From the IMG/VR virus record IMGVR_UViG_3300032224_001746, positions 1 to 24,726 of that record: DNA of 24,726 nt; one strand, 5' to 3'. A program made the translations under genes and the position numbers. This DNA comes from a virus. The notes below the pieces were generated by a model. It searched no databases. It was not told where the DNA came from and saw only the letters and a list, made by a program, of their open reading frames with translations. This document shows positions 12,769-20,295 of the stretch, piece by piece (the first letter of the stretch is position 1; the number at the start of each line of letters is the position of its first letter).

Positions 12769-12871
12769 TAAAAGGATAGTTAAAGAAGAAATCATAGAGT
12801 ACTATAAACACACAAAAGAATCGGAATGTAAAGTTCCGATTTTTCTACTTTATCGAAAAGAACTACAATAA
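12713..12871 (+). CDS. Small basic hypothetical protein
   Basis: A 52-residue ORF starting MSKKKIMTKQQRLYYAASDK after a good GGGAGA site at about 12703-12708. It continues with IVKEEIIEYYKHTKESE and ends KVPIFLLYRKELQ. Its final codons form the intrinsic terminator hairpin at 12819-12845, so the gene end and transcript end coincide. The stop lies three bases before the tail-fibre-like gene. The function is unknown. Confidence 0.55.
   Translation: MSKKKIMTKQQRLYYAASDKRIVKEEIIEYYKHTKESECKVPIFLLYRKELQ
12819..12845 (+). terminator. Intrinsic terminator inside the 3' end of a gene, before the fibre genes
   Basis: AATCGGAA (12819-12826) pairs with TTCCGATT (12834-12841) around a 7-base loop, followed by Ts to 12844. 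The hairpin is encoded within the last codons of the 12713 gene. It separates the small-gene region from the tail-fibre block and could limit early read-through. Confidence 0.7.
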
Positions 12872-12874
12872 TAA

Positions 12875-14908
12875 ATGGCATTACCACTAGAATCAGGCAA
12901 CTCAATAACGATGTTACAAATCGCTAATGAATTTAGCGATCCACCACCATATTCTCTAAATGAATTCTATAGAGGTGGTGCGAGGGTGCCTGCCTCAGCG
13001 AACACAAATATACCAACAGATGGCTCAATCTCAATGAGAAGTTTTTATGGTGCTGCAGCTGGACCTGGTGCTACCCGTGTTACTTTGAATTTGAATATTA
13101 ATTACGATACACTATGGTATAACGTTGAACAATATGCAACATCAACAGTAGGTTATATACAAGGTCTTACCGATATAAATGTTACTGTTGCACCTGAAGT
13201 TAGAGTTGGTTCTACTATTGGAATTCCTACAAGCCCAACACCAACCAATCCAGGTATATTTGCACCAGGAAGTTCATCACCATCTTTACCTGCAGCTGGA
13301 TACCCAATTGGTAACATTCCAGGTGTATTTGGAGCAATGATGGTGCCTGTTAACATTTCAAATCCAGTAGGACTTGGAGCAGGAAATAAAGTTACTATTA
13401 ACAACAATGGTCACATTGTGGGATATGGTGGCGGTGGTGGTCTTGGTGGACCTCAGGCTCCTGCTCCTCCAGGTGGTTCTGGTGGTACTGCACTATATCT
13501 TTCTGGACCAATAACTTTAAATTTAGGACCAGGTAGTATATTGGGTGGTGGCGGTGGTGGCGGAGGCGCAGGCGGTACCCTTAATTATGTTATTCCACGT
13601 CCTCCTAAATCAGGTGGCCCAATAGCAACGTACCAAAGTGGTGGTACTGGTGGCCAAGGTGCGGGTATTATTGGTGTACCTACATTAACAGGAAATCCTC
13701 AAAATCCTTTTAATTTTGCTACTGCTTTTGGACCTTCTTCTTGGCCAACAAATCCTGCTGCGTTCACTCCCTCCCCCTTTATGCCATTAGGAACATCAGC
13801 ATATCAAGCAGGTGCCGGTAGTACCTTTTTTACTCCTGTTGGCCCTACTGGAGCTGGTGGACCTGGTGGTACTCTTGGTAGTGCAGGTACAGCTGGTACT
13901 CCATCTTCATATCCGGGTGGTCCTGGTGGTGCGGCTGGACTAGCAATTAGTGGAACTAGTTTTGTAGACAATTATCCATCAATTTCTCCTTTGATTGGCA
14001 CAGTTATCGTGGGCCCAACTATAGCGGGTTCACGATTCTTAGACATAACTGCAACAGGTGCAACAAGCGTTACTACTACAGGCAATTATAAAACTGCTGT
14101 GTTCAATGGCACAGGAAATTTTACAGTTAATGCTGTTGGTTGGGATCTCACAGAAGGTCAAAACATATGGGTAATTATGGTTGGTGGTGGAGGTTCAGGT
14201 GGATCTGCGTTTGCTGGCCAGCAAAGTGGCGGCGGCGGTGGCGCAGGCGGATTTATAAATTCTAACACAACAATATCAAGCGTTGGAACATATACAATTA
14301 CAGTAGGTGGTGCTTCGAGTCCTACCAACATAACTCCTTCAACAGGGTTGGGCACAGCATTAAATGCTCCGGGTGGCGGCAGCGGCGGTAATGCTGGAAA
14401 CCAAGGTTCAAGTGGAGGATCAAGTGGTGGTAATTCAGGTTATCTTCCATTCACAGTATCAGGTGCTACTGGTAGTCCAGGCATATATGGTGTTGCGGGT
14501 CTTTATGGATATCCTGGTGCTCAAGGTACTGGAGACGGATCTACTTATTATCTTGGAGGTGGTGGCGGTGGTGCTGGCGGTTCAGGTCAATTTAGTCCAC
14601 CTGTAAGTCCTAAAACTGTACAAGGACCCTCAGGAGGAGGTTTTGGACTAAAACATTCTATCACAGGTTCAGAAGTATATTATGCAATTGGTGGTAGTGC
14701 AGGTAGTATTGATGGTAATCAACAGGCTCCACCCGCAGGTCCAACAGGTGGTGGCGTAGGAGCCAGAAGTCCATTTTTAGAGTCAGCAACCGATGGCGCA
14801 GTAAATACCGGTTCAGGTGGCGGTGCTGGTGCTGGTACTGGTGGATCTTATTCAAATGGCGCATTTGGTGGTTCAGGTGTATTCATTATGAGATGGAGAT
14901 TTCAATAA
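12875..14908 (+). CDS. Glycine-rich tail-fibre-like / adhesin protein
   Basis: A 677-residue protein. The N-terminal 60 residues (MALPLESGNSITMLQIANEF, YRGGARVP, MRSFYGA) form a small conserved head domain shared with the 15238 protein. Two glycine-rich regions follow: about 180-280 with runs such as GYGGGGGLGG and LGGGGGGGGAGG, and about 400-677 with FNGTGNFTVNAVGWDL leading into VMVGGGGSGGS and further poly-Gly runs. Many PGG and PPGG motifs occur. This layout fits a distal tail-fibre or adhesin with a polyglycine-sandwich-like domain, as in T-even adhesins. It ends FIMRWRFQ. It would bind the host surface. There is no signal peptide. Confidence 0.8.
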   Translation: MALPLESGNSITMLQIANEFSDPPPYSLNEFYRGGARVPASANTNIPTDGSISMRSFYGAAAGPGATRVTLNLNINYDTLWYNVEQYATSTVGYIQGLTDINVTVAPEVRVGSTIGIPTSPTPTNPGIFAPGSSSPSLPAAGYPIGNIPGVFGAMMVPVNISNPVGLGAGNKVTINNNGHIVGYGGGGGLGGPQAPAPPGGSGGTALYLSGPITLNLGPGSILGGGGGGGGAGGTLNYVIPRPPKSGGPIATYQSGGTGGQGAGIIGVPTLTGNPQNPFNFATAFGPSSWPTNPAAFTPSPFMPLGTSAYQAGAGSTFFTPVGPTGAGGPGGTLGSAGTAGTPSSYPGGPGGAAGLAISGTSFVDNYPSISPLIGTVIVGPTIAGSRFLDITATGATSVTTTGNYKTAVFNGTGNFTVNAVGWDLTEGQNIWVIMVGGGGSGGSAFAGQQSGGGGGAGGFINSNTTISSVGTYTITVGGASSPTNITPSTGLGTALNAPGGGSGGNAGNQGSSGGSSGGNSGYLPFTVSGATGSPGIYGVAGLYGYPGAQGTGDGSTYYLGGGGGGAGGSGQFSPPVSPKTVQGPSGGGFGLKHSITGSEVYYAIGGSAGSIDGNQQAPPAGPTGGGVGARSPFLESATDGAVNTGSGGGAGAGTGGSYSNGAFGGSGVFIMRWRFQ

Positions 14909-15207
14909 TGGCACATTTCGCAGAAATAGATGAGAAGTTTGTTGTACTCAGAACTGTTGTTGTTGATAATCGTGTGATTACTGATGATAACGGCGTAGAA
15001 CAAGAAAGTATAGGCGTTGAATACTGTAGAAAACTTTTGGGTGGAATATGGATTCAAACTAGTTACAATGAAAAATTTAGAAAAAATTTTGCACTTCCAG
15101 GATCTGTATATGATGCTGGCCGTGATGCATTTATACCACCGATGCCGCCATATGGTGATTGGATTTTTGATGAAGAATCCTGCAAGTGGTTACTTGCACC
15201 TAGATAA
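14908..15207 (+). CDS. Conserved phage virion-associated-type protein (MAHFAEID family)
   Basis: A 99-residue protein starting MAHFAEIDEKFVVLRTVVVD, with ATG 14908 overlapping the fibre stop by one base. Further marks are VEYCRKLLGGIWIQTSYNEK, YDAGRDAFIPPMPPYGDW and CKWLLAP. This family is common next to tail genes in T4-like aquatic phages, so a virion or fibre-assembly role is plausible but unproven. The upstream ATG 14893 lies inside the fibre gene and was not chosen. A hairpin (15181-15198) is encoded in its last codons. Confidence 0.8.
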   Translation: MAHFAEIDEKFVVLRTVVVDNRVITDDNGVEQESIGVEYCRKLLGGIWIQTSYNEKFRKNFALPGSVYDAGRDAFIPPMPPYGDWIFDEESCKWLLAPR

Positions 15208-15210
15208 ATA
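15181..15210 (+). promoter_or_regulatory. Hairpin and T4-late-type promoter motif before the second fibre gene
   Basis: TGCAAGT (15181-15187) and ACTTGCA (15192-15198) form a perfect 7-bp hairpin. GATAAATA at 15203-15210 matches seven of eight bases of the T4 late consensus TATAAATA. It lies about 28 bases before ATG 15238, so transcription would start a few bases downstream and give a short leader. Confidence 0.5.
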
Positions 15211-15237
15211 ATATATCAATTAAAAAGACGAATAAAA

Positions 15238-16470
15238 ATGCCTTTACCTTTACCAGGAAATACAATTTCATTTTTGGACTTAGCGACAGAGTTCTTAGAT
15301 AGTCCAGATTATCAAATCAGCGACTACTATCGTGGTGGTTCATTGGTTACTAATATAGCAAATAATGTTAACGTACCTTTGGTTGCTATAGCTAATACCG
15401 ACCCCTACTCTACTGCTAATACAGTTTGGAATTACACTCAATGGGCAACATCAAATGTTTGGAATGTCAGCAGTCAGATGTATACTACTGGATCAAATGT
15501 TGAAAAAGGAAATGCAATTGATTTAGGTAATTTTTATGGAGCTACAAGAACGGGTAGTGTTAGGCCATTATTATATTTGACTTTAAATGTTAGTGGAACC
15601 AATAATTCAATTGCTCCAGCAAATACTGTTCAGGCCCCTGACGTTTTTCTTAGTGTTGATTTATGGAATATTGCAAATTCCAATGCACAATTTGTGAATG
15701 GTAATACTGATATTGTTTTGTTGAACTATGGTATAATTTCAAGTAATATAATACTTAATTATACTAATTGGCCACAACACACAATGAATACAAATCTTGG
15801 TTCTTCAAGTACAGATCCTTATCGATTCGCATCGCCAACTAAATCTAACACATATGGATTGGTTATTCCTGGTAATTTTTTACCTGGAACAAAAATTACT
15901 ATCATTAATCGTGGCTATATTTCAGGTAGTGGAGGTGGAGGTGGAATAGGTACCTATAATACGTTTAGTCCAAATACCGACATTAGTTATGCTAGTGGTT
16001 TTCCAGGTACTGGAGCAATATGGGTTGATCCTGCTTTTGCAACTGTACCTTATAGTAATAGTAGGGTATCTATCATAAATCAAGGTATAATTGGCGGTGG
16101 AGGTGGTGGTGCAGGTAGCACTTATGGATATTCAGGTGCTACTCCTGGACCACCAAAAAGCGGTCCTATTCCTTATGCTGTACCTGGATATCCTGGTGGT
16201 AACGGCGCAGGAATAAATAATTCATACACTAATCCTACAGACAACTTTAATGGTGCTTATTCTGCCCAAATTGTTTATGTTGGCGCTGTTCCACCTACTG
16301 GCCGCAATGGTGGAGCGTTAGCACAAGCAGCTCCATTTACTTATGGTACCTACTCTTCCGGTGGAAATGCACCAGGTGGTGCTGCAGGAAATGCAATCAA
16401 TGGAATGGCCGGAGTTAGATTTATTAATAATGGTGGTGTAGTATACGGAAATACATTTCCAAGTAATTAA
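15238..16470 (+). CDS. Glycine-rich tail-fibre-like protein, paralogue of the 12875 protein
   Basis: A 410-residue protein. The N-terminus MPLPLPGNTISFLDLATEFL with YYRGGSL and LGNFYGA matches the start of the 12875 protein, so the two share a head domain, probably by duplication. Here the head has an insertion of about 40 residues. After a non-repetitive middle comes one glycine-rich region (about 205-405) with GSGGGGGIG, IGGGGGGAGS and PGPPKSGP. The second glycine-rich domain of the larger paralogue is missing. It is a likely distal fibre or accessory adhesin. Confidence 0.75.
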   Translation: MPLPLPGNTISFLDLATEFLDSPDYQISDYYRGGSLVTNIANNVNVPLVAIANTDPYSTANTVWNYTQWATSNVWNVSSQMYTTGSNVEKGNAIDLGNFYGATRTGSVRPLLYLTLNVSGTNNSIAPANTVQAPDVFLSVDLWNIANSNAQFVNGNTDIVLLNYGIISSNIILNYTNWPQHTMNTNLGSSSTDPYRFASPTKSNTYGLVIPGNFLPGTKITIINRGYISGSGGGGGIGTYNTFSPNTDISYASGFPGTGAIWVDPAFATVPYSNSRVSIINQGIIGGGGGGAGSTYGYSGATPGPPKSGPIPYAVPGYPGGNGAGINNSYTNPTDNFNGAYSAQIVYVGAVPPTGRNGGALAQAAPFTYGTYSSGGNAPGGAAGNAINGMAGVRFINNGGVVYGNTFPSN

Positions 16471-16481
16471 AGAGGAATAAT

Positions 16482-16844
16482 ATGCAAGAAATAATTATGA
16501 AAATTAAAGGTTATGATGAGAGAAATCATTCTTTGATTGTATCTTGGTGTTCTGATACAACAAAATCACAGAATCCGGATGACTATCAGGCTTTAGCTTT
16601 GCAACCATTAGATATGTGGCCAGACGCAGATAATCAATTATTACTCAAAAGAATTGCTGAAATGGGAATACATCATGTTCAATCTATAGAGCGCAAAGAA
16701 AATATCAGTCAACAAGATGATAGGATTGAATATTTAAAGTCGTTGGTTGACCAGGAGTTTAGAGTGAGTGTGTCTGATATGATAAATGAAATCAATACTT
16801 GGCAAAACACAAATTCTTCTAATAACTTAGTTCATACGGTTTAA
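16482..16844 (+). CDS. Fibre-associated conserved phage protein, function unknown
   Basis: A 120-residue protein starting at ATG 16482 with an AGAGGA site. It contains KGYDERNHSLIVSWCSDTTK, a YQALALQPLDMWPD segment, a helix LLLKRIAEMGIHHVQSIERK and a C-terminal helix. I recall similar proteins beside tail-fibre genes in T4-like phages, perhaps as chaperones or structural parts. The sequence shows no known motif. It sits between fibre and oxygenase genes. Confidence 0.65.
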   Translation: MQEIIMKIKGYDERNHSLIVSWCSDTTKSQNPDDYQALALQPLDMWPDADNQLLLKRIAEMGIHHVQSIERKENISQQDDRIEYLKSLVDQEFRVSVSDMINEINTWQNTNSSNNLVHTV

Positions 16845-16846
16845 AT

Positions 16847-17410
16847 ATGAAACAAACTAAACACACCTATTGTCATGCTTTTGGTTATGTGATTAGTAAA
16901 TCACTATATGAACCAGATGATGAAATTGTTAACGAAAAGTGTAATTTTTTTGAAGAAAATATTTATTATATTACAGGACCTTTTGTTAGAGATAAATTAC
17001 ATTACGGCGATAAAGACAACTGCATCATTTGGTTAAACGTTAGTGGACATATGCAAGTTAAAAATGTTGAAACTGGTGAAATACAAGACCGTTTTGCGGG
17101 TGCTAGCAACTTAATAACAACAGAAGAAGTTGGTACATATATTGGCGGATGTATTGAACCCGCAATTGTATTCAGTATATGGCCAGAAAACAATTTTAAC
17201 AACAGTCCAGTAATACCAGACTTAGAATATTTCAAATTAGAAAAAGGTGCCACATATAACGCAAAGATTGGCACAAAATTATTCCTTGCAGAAGGAACAA
17301 TACAGATTGATAATAATGATCCAGTATCCTCAACCAGACAAATCAGAGTTCAATCTGGTGACAAAGTATTTACTGCAATAAGTGACTGTTATGGATTCAT
17401 ATTCAAATGA
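16847..17410 (+). CDS. Hypothetical beta-rich protein in the oxygenase operon
   Basis: A 187-residue protein. The alternating pattern, with GPFVRDKLHYGDKD, CIIWLNVSGHMQVKNV, TYIGGCIEPAIVFSIWP and GTKLFLAEGTIQI, suggests a beta-sandwich or cupin-like fold. No complete cupin metal motif is seen. It starts just after the previous stop and its 3' end overlaps the first oxygenase gene. It could be a binding partner of the neighbouring oxygenases or a virion protein. I do not recognise the family. Confidence 0.6.
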   Translation: MKQTKHTYCHAFGYVISKSLYEPDDEIVNEKCNFFEENIYYITGPFVRDKLHYGDKDNCIIWLNVSGHMQVKNVETGEIQDRFAGASNLITTEEVGTYIGGCIEPAIVFSIWPENNFNNSPVIPDLEYFKLEKGATYNAKIGTKLFLAEGTIQIDNNDPVSSTRQIRVQSGDKVFTAISDCYGFIFK

Positions 17411-17960
17411 TTTTTGTACCAAGTTAAATCTAAAACTTGATACCACGGGTATAAATTTAGATATCGAAAATCTTCCTTTTCATAATGAATTTTATCGACC
17501 ACAAAAATACGCAATGAAAATGTTGCGTGACAAATCAAATCATTTCACAACAAATAAAACATACCAATTACTAGACGAAGATAAAAAGAAAATCATTGCA
17601 CAACTACCACAATCATTATTGGCACTCGAAACGCCAGATGATATTGGTATTATGAGTATGATTTTACCTGAGAGTGATGATGTAGTTTACTTACCACCAC
17701 ATATAGATAAAGTTAGATTGGCCGCAATCAACTTCTACTTAGAAACAAGTGGTGGTGAAACATTATACTATGACTACATAGATGGTGAACTAACAGAAAA
17801 ATTTAAGTTTGTGGCAAACAATCATGATATTTGGTTGCTAGATGTTGACAAACCACACTCGGTTAAGATACAATATCCTTATGTTAGGAAAGTTTTGACT
17901 ATATCATTTAAAAAATTAAAATATGGAGAAGTCTTGAATCATGTCTGCGGAAATATTTAA
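17391..17960 (+). CDS. 2-oxoglutarate/Fe(II) oxygenase-like protein 1
   Basis: A 189-residue protein. The C-terminal half has the double-stranded beta-helix signature: PPHIDK gives HxD at H104/D106, INFYLETSGGETLYY follows, the distal His is H156 in KPHSV, and R166 in VRKVLTISF fits the 2-oxoglutarate-binding position. The first 90 residues are helical. ATG 17391 was chosen over an in-frame GTG at 17382; both overlap the end of the previous gene. It is the first of five oxygenase-like genes in a row. Such enzymes hydroxylate proteins, nucleic acids or small molecules; the substrate is unknown. Confidence 0.75.
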   Translation: MDSYSNDFCTKLNLKLDTTGINLDIENLPFHNEFYRPQKYAMKMLRDKSNHFTTNKTYQLLDEDKKKIIAQLPQSLLALETPDDIGIMSMILPESDDVVYLPPHIDKVRLAAINFYLETSGGETLYYDYIDGELTEKFKFVANNHDIWLLDVDKPHSVKIQYPYVRKVLTISFKKLKYGEVLNHVCGNI

Positions 17961-18552
17961 AAAGCATGGCGCCCTAGAGGTTGCCGATATGATACCAATT
18001 GAGTTCTGCCATTTCTTTACTCACGTATTAATGCACGCTGGTGATATTCTTAGATATAAAAATATGCGAACCGGTGATGAACAGATTCCAAATGCTGCAT
18101 CTAAGTTAGAACATGAACCCATGTTTGAAACATTACAGGAAAGATTATGGCCTGTCATTGAAAATTTAACAGGCCTTCAACTGTATCCAACATACACATA
18201 CGCCAGACTGTATACCAATGGTGATGTGTTAGAAAAACATTCTGATAGACCATCATGTGAAATTAGTGTTACATTACAATTAGGTCGTTCACATCATTAT
18301 GCATGGCCAATTTATATGGGTGGAAAAAGATTTGACTTGGCTGAAGGTTCTGCTGTAATCTACAGAGGTTATGACATAGAACATTGGAGAGATAAATGTG
18401 ATGGTCCACCAGACTATTACTCTGGTCAAGTATTTCTACACTATGTAGATAGAAACGGTCCTTTTACTGAATATGCAGGAGATGGTAAACATAGACCTGG
18501 ATATATTAGAACATATCATCCATACAGAACATACGCAATGGAATCTAAATGA
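17941..18552 (+). CDS. 2-oxoglutarate/Fe(II) oxygenase-like protein 2
   Basis: A 203-residue protein. The HxD motif is in LEKHSDRPSCEIS (H100, D102), followed by a strand VTLQLGR, and the distal His is H148 in DIEHWRD. The domain fills most of the protein; a C-terminal RPGYIRTYHPYR tail follows. It overlaps the preceding gene by 20 bases and the next start by ATGA. Similar proteins are known among T4-like phages near structural genes. The substrate is unknown, and the 2-oxoglutarate-binding Arg is not certain from the sequence. Confidence 0.75.
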   Translation: MSAEIFKKHGALEVADMIPIEFCHFFTHVLMHAGDILRYKNMRTGDEQIPNAASKLEHEPMFETLQERLWPVIENLTGLQLYPTYTYARLYTNGDVLEKHSDRPSCEISVTLQLGRSHHYAWPIYMGGKRFDLAEGSAVIYRGYDIEHWRDKCDGPPDYYSGQVFLHYVDRNGPFTEYAGDGKHRPGYIRTYHPYRTYAMESK

Positions 18553-19031
18553 TAGTTATATTAGATGATGTGTTGAATGATGAGGGTGTAAAGATTATTC
18601 GTCAAATATTTGAAAATGAAAAATTCAGAAAGAATAACTGGTTAGATACTACACTTGACCACGCACAACAAATAAATTCTCCAATTGCTAGTCTTATACA
18701 AATTGCTTCAAAGTTTTTTGATATATCATCTATGGTTGGCTGTGAAATATGGGCACACTATGGCACCAGACCTGAATGGCATCACGATAAAGATGAATTG
18801 GCAAGTAAAAACGGCGAACTAAAATTTCCTTTGTGTGGTATTGTTTATTATCCATTGATTGAGAATTTAGTGGGTGGTAGATTGTTAACTGGTTCAGAAC
18901 AAATTGTACCCAAAACAAACAGAATGGTATTGTTCAGTCCAGGAATACTACATACTGTTGAACCATACGAAGGCAATAGAATGTCTGTTGCTATTAATCC
19001 TTGGAATTATATATTGAGTGAATACAAATAA
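18549..19031 (+). CDS. 2-oxoglutarate/Fe(II) oxygenase-like protein 3
   Basis: A compact 160-residue protein. Metal motif WHHDKD gives H78-x-D80, FPLCGIVYYPL is a core strand, LVGGRLL fits the usual G-G-x-L turn, H135 in GILHTVEP is the distal His and R144 in EGNRMSVAI fits 2-oxoglutarate binding. All four expected active-site residues are thus present. It starts inside the previous stop (ATGA), implying coupled translation. It is shorter than its neighbours but complete. The target is unknown. Confidence 0.75.
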   Translation: MIVILDDVLNDEGVKIIRQIFENEKFRKNNWLDTTLDHAQQINSPIASLIQIASKFFDISSMVGCEIWAHYGTRPEWHHDKDELASKNGELKFPLCGIVYYPLIENLVGGRLLTGSEQIVPKTNRMVLFSPGILHTVEPYEGNRMSVAINPWNYILSEYK

Positions 19032-19633
19032 TGCAATATCCTATACCCCCACGAAATAATTTTGGTCAAGATATCTCAGCATTTTGGGAAGGCTTTTTAA
19101 CAGACGATGAAATTAATTGGATTCTAGCCAGACAAGAATGGATTAATAATGAACGTGCTGGTGTTGGAGGTCAAACTGGTATGCCAGCTATTAATGATAA
19201 TATTAGACGAAGTGATGTTGGTTGGTTAAACATTACACCAGAAACCGAATGGCTTTGGGAAAAAATAACTCACGTTGTTGCTGAAATGAATCGAAGATTT
19301 TTTAGATTTGACTTAACTGGTTGTTATGAACCTATGCAGTTAGGCATCTATAAACATACTGACGAAGGACATTACAACTGGCATACAGATGCTGGTATGG
19401 GTGATGCAGCTGCACCAAGAAAATTATCAATGTCTATTTTATTATCTGACCCATCTGAATTTGAAGGTGGTGAATTTCAGATGAAAACATTCAGCGATGA
19501 TCCAATCACACTTGAAAATAAAAAAGGTCGTGCTTGGTTTTTCCCATCTTATTGTTTACATAGAGTAGCACCGGTTACTAAGGGCGTTAGACGTTCATTG
19601 GTGTTATGGGTTGGAGGCCCACCATTTAAATGA
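19031..19633 (+). CDS. 2-oxoglutarate/Fe(II) oxygenase, prolyl-hydroxylase-like
   Basis: A 200-residue protein and the clearest member of the set: YNWHTDAG gives H118/D120, SMSILLSDPSEFEGGEFQM is the typical core with EGGEF, CLHRVAPVTKGVRRSLVLW gives H177 and R187/R188, and it ends WVGGPPFK. This is the pattern of the PKHD/P4Hc-type hydroxylases. The N-terminal part carries GFLTDDEINWIL. It overlaps the previous stop by one base and the next start by ATGA. The substrate is unknown; a fibre protein is one possibility. Confidence 0.85.
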   Translation: MQYPIPPRNNFGQDISAFWEGFLTDDEINWILARQEWINNERAGVGGQTGMPAINDNIRRSDVGWLNITPETEWLWEKITHVVAEMNRRFFRFDLTGCYEPMQLGIYKHTDEGHYNWHTDAGMGDAAAPRKLSMSILLSDPSEFEGGEFQMKTFSDDPITLENKKGRAWFFPSYCLHRVAPVTKGVRRSLVLWVGGPPFK

Positions 19634-20295
19634 CATTCGTTTATTGCCCACCAAAAGAGATACCAAATCTCACCTCAGAAACTTTTCCAGACGGCAAACG
19701 TTATTACGTTTTACCTGATGGTTCAAAAGTACCATCTATCACCACAGTACTGTCTGCAATGAAACGTGAATCCATTATGAAGTGGAGAAAAAGTGTTGGT
19801 GAAGAAAAAGCCAATGCCATTTCACGTAAAGCATCTGGTCGTGGTACAAATGTGCATACTTTATGTGAAAGATACTTGAATAATGATGCACTAGGTGATA
19901 TAATGCCTGATGCAAAAGAAATGTTCTTGGCAATCAAACCATTATTGAATCGTATCAATAACATCCATTACCAAGAACAATCATTGTGGTCGACACAACT
20001 TGGCCTTGCTGGTCGTGTTGATTGTATTGCTGAGTTTGATGGTGTATTGTCTGTAATCGATTTTAAGACTTCACGTAAGATTAAAAAGAGAGACAATATT
20101 TTAGATTATTTTTGGCAAGAAACTGCGTATGCTCTGATGTATGAAGAAATTGTTGGAAATCCAATTGACCAAATTGTAACAATTATGGCAGTTGAAGATG
20201 AGCAACCATTGTTGTTTATTGAACACACAGAGGATCATATTGAAGGTTTAGTTAAAGCGATTGAGTTTTATAAAAATGATAGAAAATACAGTTGA
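19630..20295 (+). CDS. PD-(D/E)XK exonuclease, RecB/MGME1-like
   Basis: A 221-residue nuclease. Seen: an N-terminal PSITTVLSAMKRES helix region, GRGTNVHTLCERYL with H76 and E80, GLAGRVDCIAEFDG with D131, VIDFKTSRK with D144 and K146, and WQETAYALMYEE with Q163 and Y167. These are the ordered motifs of the RecB-like/Cas4-like branch, and T4-like cyanophages are known to carry a similar exonuclease. It probably trims DNA ends in replication, recombination or host DNA degradation. It sits between the fourth and fifth oxygenase genes, overlapping both neighbours. Confidence 0.85.
   Translation: MTFVYCPPKEIPNLTSETFPDGKRYYVLPDGSKVPSITTVLSAMKRESIMKWRKSVGEEKANAISRKASGRGTNVHTLCERYLNNDALGDIMPDAKEMFLAIKPLLNRINNIHYQEQSLWSTQLGLAGRVDCIAEFDGVLSVIDFKTSRKIKKRDNILDYFWQETAYALMYEEIVGNPIDQIVTIMAVEDEQPLLFIEHTEDHIEGLVKAIEFYKNDRKYS

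Noticed and set aside
14364-14606. 80-codon + frame inside the fibre gene
   Set aside because: It is made of Val/Leu/Gln repeats created by shifted reading of glycine codons; a frame shadow.
13430-14860. Repetitive GGT/GGC stretches considered as a CRISPR or tandem repeat array
   Set aside because: They are irregular glycine codon runs in a long open frame, without constant repeat and spacer units.
15017-15211. 64-codon + frame over the MAHFAEID-family gene
   Set aside because: It is out of frame with a conserved protein pattern and has no ribosome binding site.
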